Shown: positions 1-8,857 of the stretch, in pieces
Position numbering within the stretch: the first letter of the stretch is position 1
How the letters are laid out: each line of letters begins with the position of its first letter
Assembly: GCA_964423645.1 (NCBI GenBank)
Contig: CAYRFE010000038.1
Span: forward strand, 1 to 25,558
Length of the DNA: 25,558 nucleotides
From: CAYRFE01 sp964423645 [NCBI: uncultured bacterium]
Lineage (GTDB): Bacteria; Macinerneyibacteriota; Macinerneyibacteria; Macinerneyibacteriales
Reading direction: 5' to 3'
Position numbers and translations under genes: made by a program
Notes under the pieces: model-generated
The model's input: the letters and a program-made list of their open reading frames with translations, nothing else
Told to the model about the DNA's origin: nothing
Databases searched by the model: none

Positions 1-132
1 TAATAAGACCTGATGTTTCTTGCTTTTTGGGACATTTTCCCTTGCGAGCTACAGTCGGCTTTACATTTATTCCTATAATATTTACGTGATCGTACTATGA
101 AAAAATATGTGCGTGAAAATGTCATTTATATA

Positions 133-160
133 TTGCTTTTTTAAACATTGCTCTTATACT
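133..160 (+). promoter_or_regulatory. sigma70-like promoter of the PD40 protein gene
   Basis: A -35 element TTGCTT (133-138) and a -10 element TATACT (155-160) are separated by 16 bases. Transcription would start near 167, just before the AAGGAG ribosome binding site of the gene that starts at 181. Confidence 0.5.
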
Positions 161-180
161 ACAAGAAAAAGGAGACTGTT

Positions 181-1179
181 ATGAACATCATACGCAACGG
201 ACTAATTGCATTCCTTCTGCTGACCGGATTTCTCACTATTGCCCATGCCAAGGAAAAACCGACAAAAGACCTTTTCGCGCTTAAACCGGGAAATGATCCG
301 GTTTTATTTGCACCGGGGTTTATTTCAACCGGTTTGTATGTGCGTGACACCGCTATTTCACCCGATTACAAGGAATTTTACTTCACCGTCATGACAAACA
401 CGCTTTCAAAGATCATTGTCACCAAAAAATCTGCGAAAAATTGGACTCCCCCTGAGGTCGCATCCTTTTCATCAAACACTGATTATGGCGATGTCGAACC
501 GCATATAACACCTGACGGAAACCATTTGTATTTCCTTTCAACACGTCCTCTTCCCGGGAAGGAGTATAAACCGGGATGGCAGAATCAAAACTTGTGGGGT
601 ATGGATAAGACAGATACGGGTTGGAGTGAGCCCTATCCGCTTCCTTCTGTAATCAATAACGGTGATAATGTGTTTTTCCCGTCGGTTACAAGTAACGGCA
701 CTTTATACTTTTGCAGAGAAAAACAAGACACGAGAGAAACCTACATCTACCGTTCAATAAAAGTTACCGGCACGTATACCGAACCGGAGTTACTCCCGAA
801 GCAGGTCAATTCCACTACATCACAATTTAATGCATGTATTGCTCCCGATGAAAGTTACATCATCATATGCACAAGCCTTCTGAAGGACAAAATAGGGTTT
901 ACCGATTATTATGTTGTTTTTCGCTCAAAAGATGATCAATGGAGTGAACCGATAAACCTTGGGAACACGATCAACAAACCGGGCGCGCAGGCAGTTTCGC
1001 CATACATCACTTCTGACGGAAAATACTTTTTTTTCGCATCGAACATGATGAAGTCATTACCGAATCCGATTTCTATGGAAATACTACAGAAAATGAACAA
1101 TGAACCCCAAAATGGCAGGTCTGCTTTATACTGGGTTTCTACAGAGATCATTGAAAAGCTGCGTCCAAAAGGATTCTAA
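181..1179 (+). CDS. Exported PD40/WD40-like beta-propeller protein
   Basis: Predicted 332-residue secreted or periplasmic protein. The start at 181 is preferred over an in-frame ATG 33 bases upstream because AAGGAG lies just before it and because it begins directly with a signal peptide (positive N-terminus, hydrophobic stretch about residues 8-21, probable cleavage after AHA, residue 24). The rest carries recurring 'SPD/TPDGxxLYF' strands, for example SPDYKEFYF, TPDGNHLYFLS, TSNGTLYFC and TSDGKYFFFAS. These are the signature of PD40 (TolB-type) beta-propeller repeats. Phrases such as WSEPYPLP and WSEPINLG recur between blades. Such propellers usually bind proteins or carbohydrates; no catalytic motif is visible and the substrate cannot be named. 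The gene stands alone with its own promoter and terminator. The fold class is fairly sure, the function unknown. Confidence 0.85.
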   Translation: MNIIRNGLIAFLLLTGFLTIAHAKEKPTKDLFALKPGNDPVLFAPGFISTGLYVRDTAISPDYKEFYFTVMTNTLSKIIVTKKSAKNWTPPEVASFSSNTDYGDVEPHITPDGNHLYFLSTRPLPGKEYKPGWQNQNLWGMDKTDTGWSEPYPLPSVINNGDNVFFPSVTSNGTLYFCREKQDTRETYIYRSIKVTGTYTEPELLPKQVNSTTSQFNACIAPDESYIIICTSLLKDKIGFTDYYVVFRSKDDQWSEPINLGNTINKPGAQAVSPYITSDGKYFFFASNMMKSLPNPISMEILQKMNNEPQNGRSALYWVSTEIIEKLRPKGF

Positions 1180-1197
1180 TCACTCATCACATGTCAT

Positions 1198-1236
1198 AAA
1201 AAAAACCTCCCGCATAATTTGGGAGGTTTTTTCATT
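1198..1236. terminator. Bidirectional Rho-independent terminator
   Basis: A 12-base stem, AAAAAACCTCCC (1201-1212) against GGGAGGTTTTTT (1222-1233), encloses a 9-base loop. A-tract and T-tract flank it, so it can end both the PD40 gene from the left and htpG from the right. Confidence 0.85.
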
Positions 1237-1257
1237 TCATTATGAACAAACCGAGTA

Positions 1258-3228
1258 TTATCCGTTTGCTTTTACCATAAGAGTTGCGACACGATTCGCA
1301 AATGCCACAGGATCTTTTACGGGAATTCCTTCCATGATCAACGCCTGATCATACAACAGCTCTGCATATTCTTTCAACGTATCTGATGTTCCGTGTGCTG
1401 AAAATTCTCCGGTCAATACCGAGAATAATTGATGATCGGGATTAAGTTCCAGAATCTTCTTCGCTTTCATCGGCATATGCGGTACGTGTCCGGTCTCCTC
1501 AAGCACACGCTCCATATTCAAACTTATGCCGTCTCCGCTCACAATACATACGGCACTTGTTTTCAACCGAGAAGAAAGCTTAACTTCCGCAACCCTGTCT
1601 CCCAATGATTCTTTCAATGCTTGCAACAAACTTTCGTGATCTTTTTGAAGTTTTTCGTGTTCTTTTTTCTCATTTTCATCTGTTGCAGTTTCAAATTCGC
1701 CGCGGCTTACTGATACAATTTTTTTCTTTTTATACTCACGCAATGCCTCAAGGGTAAATTCATCGACTCGGTCAAGAAGGTATAATACCTCATATCCCTT
1801 TTCACGCACAAGTTCCATTTGAGGCAAGCGCTCTACGGATTCCCTATCTTTGCCGGTGATATAGTAAATTGATTCTTGAGTATCTTTCATGCGTTCAACA
1901 TACTCTGCAAGCGATGTCATACTTTCACTGCTAAATGACGACGGGAACATAAGCAGATCTTCAAGTTTCTCCTTATTTGCGCCATACTCAGTATATACAC
2001 CGCTCTTAATTGCAGGTCCGAATTCATTGAAAAGATCTTCATATTTTTTACGATTTTCTTTTTGCATATTTTTCAGCGTATCAATGATTTTTTTCTCAAG
2101 ATGAGTGCCGATTGTTTTTAGAACCTTTGTATGTTGCAAAATTTCACGAGAAATATTCAACGGGAAATCAGGAGAATCGACAAGCCCTTTCACAAAACCC
2201 AAATATTCCGGAAGAATATCTTCACAGTTTTCCATAATAAACACGTTACGACAATATAATTTCAAGCCGTGTTTATATTCGCGAGTAAAAAAATTGAACG
2301 GTGCTTTTGACGGGATAAATACCATCGCGGTATACTCGGCAACACCTTCGATCTTTGTGTGTAGTATCTCCGAAGGTTCGTCCCAGCCGTGAAATTCAGC
2401 GCGATAAAAATCATTGTATTCTTCAGGCTTGATATCAGATTTTGCACGTTCCCACAGTGCCTTCATCGAATTCAGCGTCGTACGTTCAATGACCGTTTCA
2501 GGCTTCGCATCTTTTATCGGTTTTCCTTCTTCGTCTTTGGGGATCTCCTCACGTGTCATATCCATTTTGATCGGATAACGAATGTAATCAGAATATTTCT
2601 TCACTAACTCCTTGATCTTCCACTCGTTAAGATACTCGCTGTAAACATCATCTTCATCTTTTTCAGGTTTACGTAGGGTAAGAATGATAGTGGTTCCGCG
2701 TGTGAGCCGCTCACCTGCCTCGACGGTAAACTTTCCGTCACCTTTCGATTCCCACACAACTGCATCTGATTTGGGGGCTTTTGTGATTACTTTTACTTTT
2801 TCGGCAACCATGAACGCCGAATAAAATCCTACTCCAAATTGACCGATAAGATTCATTTCACCCGTCGATTTGTCCTTCTTTTGTAATGCGTCAATAAACG
2901 CTTTGGAACCCGATTTAGCGATCGTCCCAAGATTTTGAATAATTTCATCACGCGTCATTCCGATACCGTTATCGGAAAGCGTGAGCGTGCGTTTCTTCTG
3001 GTCAACTTCAATGAACACATGAAAATCACCGTCACCCTCAAGCAAGGCATTGTCGGTAAGGGACATAAAGCGAATCTTATCAAGCGCATCCGACGCGTTC
3101 GAGACGAGTTCACGAAGGAATATCTCCTTGTGCGTGTAGATTGAATGAATCATAAGGTCAAGAAGCTTAGTCGTCTCGGCCTGAAAGGCAAGTGTTTCTT
3201 TTGCCACGGCGGTTTCTTTTTTTGCCAT
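1258..3228 (-). CDS. htpG: Molecular chaperone HtpG (Hsp90)
   Basis: 656-residue ATP-dependent cytosolic chaperone of the Hsp90 family, full length for a bacterial HtpG. The GHKL ATPase domain at the N-terminus shows the conserved helix with catalytic Glu40 and Asn44 (RELVSNASDALDKIRF), the DNGIGM nucleotide-binding loop (Asp86) and the lid segment GQFGVGFYSAFM. The middle domain contains the usual NISREILQ region, and the C-terminal dimerisation domain follows; there is no eukaryotic MEEVD tail. The start at 3228 is chosen over an in-frame ATG at 3276 because AAGGAGGT (3234-3241) sits just before it and the protein then begins at the family's normal position. It is a single-gene unit with a near-consensus sigma70 promoter and no CIRCE-type inverted repeat in the leader, so heat control, if any, is not evident from the sequence. 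Confidence 0.97.
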   Translation of the reverse strand: MAKKETAVAKETLAFQAETTKLLDLMIHSIYTHKEIFLRELVSNASDALDKIRFMSLTDNALLEGDGDFHVFIEVDQKKRTLTLSDNGIGMTRDEIIQNLGTIAKSGSKAFIDALQKKDKSTGEMNLIGQFGVGFYSAFMVAEKVKVITKAPKSDAVVWESKGDGKFTVEAGERLTRGTTIILTLRKPEKDEDDVYSEYLNEWKIKELVKKYSDYIRYPIKMDMTREEIPKDEEGKPIKDAKPETVIERTTLNSMKALWERAKSDIKPEEYNDFYRAEFHGWDEPSEILHTKIEGVAEYTAMVFIPSKAPFNFFTREYKHGLKLYCRNVFIMENCEDILPEYLGFVKGLVDSPDFPLNISREILQHTKVLKTIGTHLEKKIIDTLKNMQKENRKKYEDLFNEFGPAIKSGVYTEYGANKEKLEDLLMFPSSFSSESMTSLAEYVERMKDTQESIYYITGKDRESVERLPQMELVREKGYEVLYLLDRVDEFTLEALREYKKKKIVSVSRGEFETATDENEKKEHEKLQKDHESLLQALKESLGDRVAEVKLSSRLKTSAVCIVSGDGISLNMERVLEETGHVPHMPMKAKKILELNPDHQLFSVLTGEFSAHGTSDTLKEYAELLYDQALIMEGIPVKDPVAFANRVATLMVKANG

Positions 3229-3255
3229 ACAGTACCTCCTTGTTTTTCTGGCGGG

Positions 3256-3284
3256 ATTATAGCGAATAAGTAGCAAATCGTCAA
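3256..3284 (-). promoter_or_regulatory. htpG promoter
   Basis: On the minus strand a -35 TTGACG (3279-3284) and a -10 TATAAT (3256-3261) are 17 bases apart. This near-consensus sigma70 promoter lies about 30 bases upstream of the htpG start codon. Confidence 0.75.
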
Positions 3285-3335
3285 CGGTGTTACGGTAAAA
3301 TTACACTTTCTCAAGACAAAAATTTATTTTATTTT

Positions 3336-3372
3336 TTAAAAAAAGGGCGAGAGAATTCCCGCCCTTAAAAAA
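3336..3372 (-). terminator. Rho-independent terminator of the YegP-like gene
   Basis: The stem AAGGGCG (3343-3349) pairs with CGCCCTT (3360-3366). Read on the minus strand it is followed by a run of T. It lies immediately after the stop codon of the DUF1508 gene. Confidence 0.8.
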
Positions 3373-3378
3373 TGATAC

Positions 3379-3567
3379 TTACGCCTCTGCGTCAACGATC
3401 TCTGCGTCTTTGGCGATCTTTTTTATTGATTCAATACCGGCGATACAATTCGCCTTTGTAGAATAACCTTCACCGGTCGCAACGACTTGACCGTTCGCAG
3501 CTTTCAAACGAAAACGAAATTCTCCCTTTTTGTCCTTATACACCTCAAATTTCGGGCTACCTGCCAT
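3379..3567 (-). CDS. YegP/DUF1508 family small protein (single domain)
   Basis: 62-residue protein with one DUF1508 (YegP) unit: FEVYKDKKGEFRFRLKAANG, then the GEGYSTKANCIAGIESIKK stretch. Escherichia coli YegP carries two tandem copies, whereas this protein carries one. The biochemical role of the family is not firmly known. Three in-frame starts are possible; ATG at 3567 is chosen because AAGGAG lies 8 bases upstream, while the ATG at 3573 would be only about 2 bases from it. The gene has a strong promoter, a leader with an inverted repeat and a terminator. It is therefore probably a well-expressed monocistronic gene, divergent from the lipoprotein gene. Confidence 0.88.
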   Translation of the reverse strand: MAGSPKFEVYKDKKGEFRFRLKAANGQVVATGEGYSTKANCIAGIESIKKIAKDAEIVDAEA

Positions 3568-3587
3568 ATGCATCACTCCTTTCGTTG

Positions 3588-3607
3588 GTGACAAAATCCC
3601 TTGTCAC
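3588..3607 (-). promoter_or_regulatory. Inverted repeat in the leader of the YegP-like gene
   Basis: GTGACAA (3588-3594) and TTGTCAC (3601-3607) form a perfect 7-base inverted repeat with a 6-base spacer. It lies just downstream of the expected transcription start (about 3611) and upstream of the ribosome binding site. It could be an operator or an mRNA-stabilising hairpin. Confidence 0.45.
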
Positions 3608-3617
3608 ACCACGAGCC

Positions 3618-3646
3618 AGTATACCATATGTTTTGTTTTTTTCCAA
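3618..3646 (-). promoter_or_regulatory. Promoter of the YegP-like gene
   Basis: On the minus strand TTGGAA (3641-3646) and TATACT (3618-3623) are 17 bases apart, giving a leader of about 45 bases before the start at 3567. Confidence 0.65.
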
Positions 3647-3679
3647 CATAAAAGACATCGATATCGTTCGTTTTTCTTC

Positions 3680-3708
3680 TTGAATCATCGGACGTTCCCC
3701 ATTATACT
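3680..3708 (+). promoter_or_regulatory. Promoter of the repeat lipoprotein gene
   Basis: TTGAAT (3680-3685) and TATACT (3703-3708) are 17 bases apart. The ribosome binding site AAAGGTGAT follows directly, so the leader is very short. Confidence 0.65.
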
Positions 3709-3724
3709 CTCAAAAGGTGATTTG

Positions 3725-4936
3725 ATGAATAAAATACTGCACTATCTTTGTTGGCTGGCTGTGATAATTTCTTTTTACTCACTTTTTGCATGTTCCAAAA
3801 GTGATAAAATACTTTATACATCGGAAAAACCGTTTTCACTTATCAGTGCTGAGGTTGCACCCAATGGTCGTCATTGGTATGCGTTATGTGAAGCTCCAGA
3901 GCAGACAGGAAATAAAAAACGTTTCGTGATTATCCATGGAGCGCCGGGACCTGAATTTGATATGATTTTGATGAAACCGGCCTTTACGCCTCAAGGTTTT
4001 GTCGCCTATGCGGCATTATCTGCAGGGAGATGGTATGTGAGTGTTGACGGTATAATAGAAACCCCGTATAAAGAGGTGAGCGCGCCGATATACACCGCTG
4101 ACGGCTCACGGTATGCCTATATGGCACGTGAAGACAGAAAATCATTTATCGTTGATAACGGAGTGCCCGGTAACGAATTCGATTATGTGAGTTGGCCTGT
4201 TTTCAGTTACTCACATACGCTTGCGTACGTCACTAAAACCTTTCCCTATTTCAATGTCATAATCGGTGATGAAATGAGCGAATCCTTCGATGACGCCGAC
4301 ATACCGGTGTTTCAAAATACGGGTAACCACGTTGCATATCCTGCCGCACGCAACAAACAATGGACAATCGTGGCAGACGGACTTATCACCGAATGGTGGG
4401 ATGCTGTCGGAACACCCGTTCATACTATCCACGGCATTGCATATCCCGCGAAAAAATACACAAAATGGTTTTGGTATATGCAGGAAAAACGCGGTCCGGG
4501 ATTCGATTATATCTATGGAGGGACAACCTCACATGACGGGACTCATATTGCCTATTGTGCCCAAGAAAATTTTGAACGTTTTGCAGTGATAGATGGCATT
4601 CCGGGTGATACGTTCGATAATGTAGCATGTGTTGTTTTTTCATCAAGCGGTTCTTATGCGTACCGAGCCGAAAAAAGCGATAAGGTATTTATTGTCACCA
4701 ATACCGGATATAGTCCGGTATTTGACGACGTCTCCATGCCACAATTTTCACAGCGCGATAATTCGTTGTCCTATGCCGCCAAAAATGCCGGCACATGGAA
4801 CATCTACCACAATCATCAGCCTGTATTCGATGACACCTATACCACAATCGGAGAAATCACCTACTCGTCGGAAAATAATTGTTTTTTTGCAATAGCACAG
4901 TCGGGGAATAAAATTATTCAATTATCGTGGAAATAA
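3725..4936 (+). CDS. Lipoprotein made of tandem beta-propeller-like repeats
   Basis: 403 residues. The start at 3725 follows AAAGGTGAT and opens with a lipoprotein signal peptide. Its lipobox is LFAC with Cys23, and Ser at +2 fits outer-membrane retention under the Escherichia coli rule. After it come about nine degenerate repeats of roughly 35-40 residues. Their visible pattern is an aromatic beta strand, then 'DGxxGxxFDxV', then 'PxFSxDGxxxAYxA', ending K-W or K/R-aromatic. Examples are IVDNGVPGNEFDYVSWPVFS and AVIDGIPGDTFDNVACVVFS. The periodicity suggests a WD40/PD40-like propeller, though the motif is not the canonical PD40 one. I do not recognise a named family. No enzyme motif is seen; a surface or periplasmic binding role is inference. 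It is convergent with the 448-residue membrane protein gene, and I see no clear terminator in the 36-base gap. Confidence 0.88.
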   Translation: MNKILHYLCWLAVIISFYSLFACSKSDKILYTSEKPFSLISAEVAPNGRHWYALCEAPEQTGNKKRFVIIHGAPGPEFDMILMKPAFTPQGFVAYAALSAGRWYVSVDGIIETPYKEVSAPIYTADGSRYAYMAREDRKSFIVDNGVPGNEFDYVSWPVFSYSHTLAYVTKTFPYFNVIIGDEMSESFDDADIPVFQNTGNHVAYPAARNKQWTIVADGLITEWWDAVGTPVHTIHGIAYPAKKYTKWFWYMQEKRGPGFDYIYGGTTSHDGTHIAYCAQENFERFAVIDGIPGDTFDNVACVVFSSSGSYAYRAEKSDKVFIVTNTGYSPVFDDVSMPQFSQRDNSLSYAAKNAGTWNIYHNHQPVFDDTYTTIGEITYSSENNCFFAIAQSGNKIIQLSWK

Positions 4937-4972
4937 TTCGATATATCTCCATCGGAAAATAGAAGAAAAGTA

Positions 4973-6319
4973 TTATCGAAGTCTCATACGCACAGGGATC
5001 GTTTTTTTTTCGCCTGCACGATATCTGGTCTGTGCAAAACGATCTTTCCCCTCGACAACAATCTCAAACGGCTTTCCGGTTATCACATCGGTGACACTGG
5101 TAATTTTATCTTTTTCATACAATACCATGTAAAGCAAATCGGCACGAGATTGTGCCCTCACGGTGCTTGACACAAATAACGAATAATCTTGCAATGGCCG
5201 AACGAGATATTCTCCAAATGAATTTCGCACCCGGTGCCCCGGTTGTTCTCTGCGGAGCATCAGGTCCTTGTGTGTGGAATTTCCAAGACGTTCATCAAGT
5301 TTCCCCATAACAAAAGCGGAATTATCTGTCAAAATATGTGCAGTGGCAACAAGATCAAAAAAAGGCCAACGCCCTGCATAATTGTACCAATACTTTCTTA
5401 TATATGAGTACACATCATTTTCTAAAAAAATAAGAGTGCCTTTTTCATGCTCAGCGAGGATACGTATATAAAGTTCTGTTTCATAGTCCAACGCATTCTT
5501 GAAGGAAGACCGAACATGCATACGGATTGATTCAATGCTTTTTTGAATACTCACTGCGCGCGAAGCTTTCAATGCATATGCGGAAAGATCCGTATACTCG
5601 GTAAGAATCGAGACAATCTCCTGTGCCGTATACATACCGATCAACTCCATACGAGATTGCATCAACATGTCAGCGCATGACCAAAGTATTTCAAGTTTTT
5701 CAGATGCATTTCGTGTATCTCCAGAACGGTATAAAAACTCTATCTCGATACACTCGGCAACGACCGCTTTTTTTATTGTAGGATAGTGCGGAGATATGCC
5801 GATAATCTTAAATTCCGCATTGATCGGCATCACTATCGGTGTTCGCATAATCGTAAATAATTGAGCCCTTACCGATGCAGTCGCAGCCAACAACGATGAG
5901 TCCGCCGTAGCTCCGGACATTTTTTGCTGTACTGAACCAAGTGGGATTGCATCATCAGAACGAGTGAGTTCGACAAGCTTTTCAAACGCGGTATTTGCAC
6001 GATCATTTTTGACGTCAGTATCTCTTTTTTGCCCCAATGAATTCAAATTGGCAACCATTGCAATTACAATATATCCCGTGAATGCAATGACACATACGGC
6101 AATAAACCCAAACGGGTACCGAATGATCCTCAGTATTCGCGTCGTGGAGTGATACCTTTTTAAAAACCACAATATGATTCCGACCATGAAAAAAACAAGC
6201 GCTACTCCATCCCTGAACACAAATCCGTTCTGTATCAATGCTCCGATACCGCATAACCACGAGGTGATTGCTCCTAGTAAAAAAAACCGCCTCACACAAT
6301 AAAAACGATCTCGTGGCAT
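4973..6319 (-). CDS. Unrecognised membrane protein in the lon operon
   Basis: 448 residues, family not recognised. The N-terminus has three hydrophobic segments that look membrane-spanning, at about residues 11-30 (FFLLGAITSWLCGIGALIQ), 36-53 and 68-92. A soluble, mostly helical region of about 350 residues follows, with no catalytic motif that I can name. The charged tail ends RMRLR. Its ATG lies 12 bases after the lon stop codon, and its ribosome binding site (GAGGAAGTGA) overlaps the end of lon, so translation is probably coupled and both come from the lon promoter. This suggests expression together with the Lon protease, perhaps in envelope protein quality control. That link rests on position only. 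Confidence 0.85.
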   Translation of the reverse strand: MPRDRFYCVRRFFLLGAITSWLCGIGALIQNGFVFRDGVALVFFMVGIILWFLKRYHSTTRILRIIRYPFGFIAVCVIAFTGYIVIAMVANLNSLGQKRDTDVKNDRANTAFEKLVELTRSDDAIPLGSVQQKMSGATADSSLLAATASVRAQLFTIMRTPIVMPINAEFKIIGISPHYPTIKKAVVAECIEIEFLYRSGDTRNASEKLEILWSCADMLMQSRMELIGMYTAQEIVSILTEYTDLSAYALKASRAVSIQKSIESIRMHVRSSFKNALDYETELYIRILAEHEKGTLIFLENDVYSYIRKYWYNYAGRWPFFDLVATAHILTDNSAFVMGKLDERLGNSTHKDLMLRREQPGHRVRNSFGEYLVRPLQDYSLFVSSTVRAQSRADLLYMVLYEKDKITSVTDVITGKPFEIVVEGKDRFAQTRYRAGEKKTIPVRMRLR

Positions 6320-6331
6320 TACATCACTTCC

Positions 6332-8749
6332 TCATCGAAGCACAAGTTCTTCAACATCACTCATACGTTTTACAAAATGCACGGTTATACCCTCTTTCAC
6401 TTTTTCGGGGATTTTATCATAATCAGCTTTATTTGCTTCAGGCATAATAATTTCCTTCACACCGTTTCTTTTCGCAGCGACAACTTTTTCGCGAATTCCG
6501 CCTACAGGGAGAACATGTCCGGTCAGTGATAATTCACCGGTCATCGCAAACGTATTCGGTACTTTTCTTTCACTCAGCAATGATAATATCGCCGTTGCAA
6601 GAGTTATTCCTGCTGACGGTCCGTCTTTCGGTGTTGCACCTTCGGGTAAATGTATATGTATCTGTTTTGCCTCAAAAATACTTTTGTTGAAGCCGTACTG
6701 CTCAGCAACGGTCATCGCATAGCTATACGCAATAGATGCTGACTCGGACATCACTTCACCCAATTGACCGGTAAGTTTCAATCCACCTTTGCCCTCAATA
6801 ACAACCGCCTCTATAATAAGCGTACTTCCGCCGTATGAGGTCCATGCAAGTCCTCGCACCATTCCGGGGCGACTAATGCTCTGCCATTCTTCTTTACTGA
6901 AGACCGGTACTCCCAAATATTTTTCAAGATTATCTTCAGTTATTTTTGTATGCAATTCATCGCCTTTCTCAGCGTATTTCAAAGCAATTTTACGTAAAAT
7001 TTTACCGATATATTTCTCAAGATCACGCACACCGGCTTGTCGTGCGTAATAACGACACAAGCCGACCAAAGCAGATTTTGCAAATACGACCGTCCCTTTG
7101 GGAAGTCCGTTCTCTTGCATAGTTTTGGGTATCAAATATCGCTTTCCTATCTCGATCTTCTCTTCATCGATATAACCTGATAAACTGATGACCTCCATAC
7201 GATCCAATAACGGACCCGGAATAGTGTCTAATGTATTGGCCGTGCAGACAAATACGACATGCGATAAATCGAACGGTACATCGAGATAGTGATCCCGAAA
7301 GGCATTATTTTGCTCAGGATCAAGGACTTCGAGCAATGCCGATGAAGGATCTCCCTGATAACTTACACCGAGCTTATCTATTTCATCAAGCATGATGACC
7401 GGATTGAGAGTTTTCACAATACCCATCGCTTGCATGATCTTGCCGGGCATTGCGCCGACGTAGGTTCTCCTATGTCCTTTTATTTCCGCTTCATCGCGCA
7501 TACCGCCCAAAGAGAATCGGAAAAATTTTCTCCCCATCGCTCGTGCAAGAGACTTGCCAACCGAGGTTTTTCCGACACCGGGAGGTCCTACAAGAATAAT
7601 GATCGATCCTTTTGAATCTGATTTCATTTTTCGCACGGCTAAAAACTCAAGAATTCTCTCTTTTACGTCATCAAGACCGTAATGGTCGGCATTCAGAATT
7701 TTTCGAGCCTTTGAAATTTCTATTCTATCCTCTGACGTTGTGTTCCACGGTAATGATAAAACCGTATCGAGATAATTCCGCACAACACCATACTCGGCCG
7801 ATGAAGGCTCTAAAAGGGTCAGTTTTTCCATCTCTCGATTGATCTTATCATATGTTTCTTCATTCAAATGCTCTTTTATTGCATTAAATCGTTCGCCGAA
7901 CAATTCACTGTCCTGCGTTTTTTCATCTTTCTCGAGCCCCAACTCTTGTTTGATATACTTTAATTGTTCATTCAGAAAATATTCCCGCTGACGGGAAGAA
8001 ACTTTTTCTTCGATATCTTCACGTATTTTATTTTGTAATTTGAGCATTTCTTTTTCTTTATTCAATAGTACCAATGCATTACGAATACGCTCTTTGATAT
8101 CATATTGTTCCAGTACGGCTTGTTGCTCTTCCGATGAAATATTCAAAATGCTTACGATAATATCAACCATTCGTCCGGGATGTTCATTGATATTGACCAA
8201 ATTCAGTTTCATTTCCTCGGTAAGCAAGGGATTATTCTCGATTATAAATTTCACGTCTGCCAACATTGCTTGCACTAGAGCTTTCATCTCGATATCATCG
8301 CGCTCAAATACTTCCTCTTGATATTCTACCGCAACGGTAATGTAAGGATCCATTGACAACACTTTTTTAATTTTAAATCGCTTCATGGTATTCACGAGAA
8401 CATTGTAACTCCCATCAGGCAACTCGACCTTTTTAAAAATACGTGCGACCGTTCCGATCTTGCACAAATCGGCTTTTTTGATATCATAAATATCAGACAC
8501 TTCATTCTTCAAATAGACAAATCCCATTAAATGCTCACGTTGCATGATATCATTGATCATGTTTTTAAGAGGTTCGTCGGTCACTAATACCGGCGCGACG
8601 ATACCGGGGAAAATCGGTCTCATGCGTAACGGAAAAACAAATAATTTATTGGGTAACATATCGCTGGCAGAGACTATTTTTTTCACCGTTTCTTCAGCGT
8701 GTACTTCTGCGGCAGACTGCTCCACATCTTCTTTTCGTTCATCTGTCAT
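6332..8749 (-). CDS. lon: ATP-dependent Lon protease
   Basis: 805-residue cytosolic AAA+ serine protease that degrades misfolded and regulatory proteins, full length. Domains in order are the N-terminal substrate-binding LON domain (about 35-240), a coiled-coil linker, and the AAA+ module with Walker A GPPGVGKT (388-395) and Walker B VIMLDEID (Asp455, Glu456). The S16 protease domain follows with the catalytic dyad: Ser712 in PKDGPSAG and Lys755 in EKVVAAKR, spaced 43 residues as in the family. The ATG at 8749 is preferred to in-frame GTG 8758 and ATG 8755 because AAGGGAG then sits at an 8-base distance. It is first in an operon with the 448-residue membrane protein. The promoter is sigma70-like. 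Confidence 0.97.
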   Translation of the reverse strand: MTDERKEDVEQSAAEVHAEETVKKIVSASDMLPNKLFVFPLRMRPIFPGIVAPVLVTDEPLKNMINDIMQREHLMGFVYLKNEVSDIYDIKKADLCKIGTVARIFKKVELPDGSYNVLVNTMKRFKIKKVLSMDPYITVAVEYQEEVFERDDIEMKALVQAMLADVKFIIENNPLLTEEMKLNLVNINEHPGRMVDIIVSILNISSEEQQAVLEQYDIKERIRNALVLLNKEKEMLKLQNKIREDIEEKVSSRQREYFLNEQLKYIKQELGLEKDEKTQDSELFGERFNAIKEHLNEETYDKINREMEKLTLLEPSSAEYGVVRNYLDTVLSLPWNTTSEDRIEISKARKILNADHYGLDDVKERILEFLAVRKMKSDSKGSIIILVGPPGVGKTSVGKSLARAMGRKFFRFSLGGMRDEAEIKGHRRTYVGAMPGKIMQAMGIVKTLNPVIMLDEIDKLGVSYQGDPSSALLEVLDPEQNNAFRDHYLDVPFDLSHVVFVCTANTLDTIPGPLLDRMEVISLSGYIDEEKIEIGKRYLIPKTMQENGLPKGTVVFAKSALVGLCRYYARQAGVRDLEKYIGKILRKIALKYAEKGDELHTKITEDNLEKYLGVPVFSKEEWQSISRPGMVRGLAWTSYGGSTLIIEAVVIEGKGGLKLTGQLGEVMSESASIAYSYAMTVAEQYGFNKSIFEAKQIHIHLPEGATPKDGPSAGITLATAILSLLSERKVPNTFAMTGELSLTGHVLPVGGIREKVVAAKRNGVKEIIMPEANKADYDKIPEKVKEGITVHFVKRMSDVEELVLR

Positions 8750-8787
8750 GCCCATCACTCCCTTCGGATACGTTTATTTCTATGCAA

Positions 8788-8816
8788 ATTATATCAGAAC
8801 CCGCTCTGTTTGTGAA
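8788..8816 (-). promoter_or_regulatory. lon promoter
   Basis: On the minus strand TTCACA (8811-8816) and TATAAT (8788-8793) are 17 bases apart, about 40 bases upstream of the lon start codon. Confidence 0.65.
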
Positions 8817-8857
8817 GTCACTCCGAGATGTCTATGAACTCAAAAAAGACGTTTTCT

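Noticed and set aside
3229-3300. Heat-shock operator (CIRCE-type) before htpG
   Set aside because: No TTAGCACTC-type inverted repeat is present; the region fits a plain sigma70 promoter.
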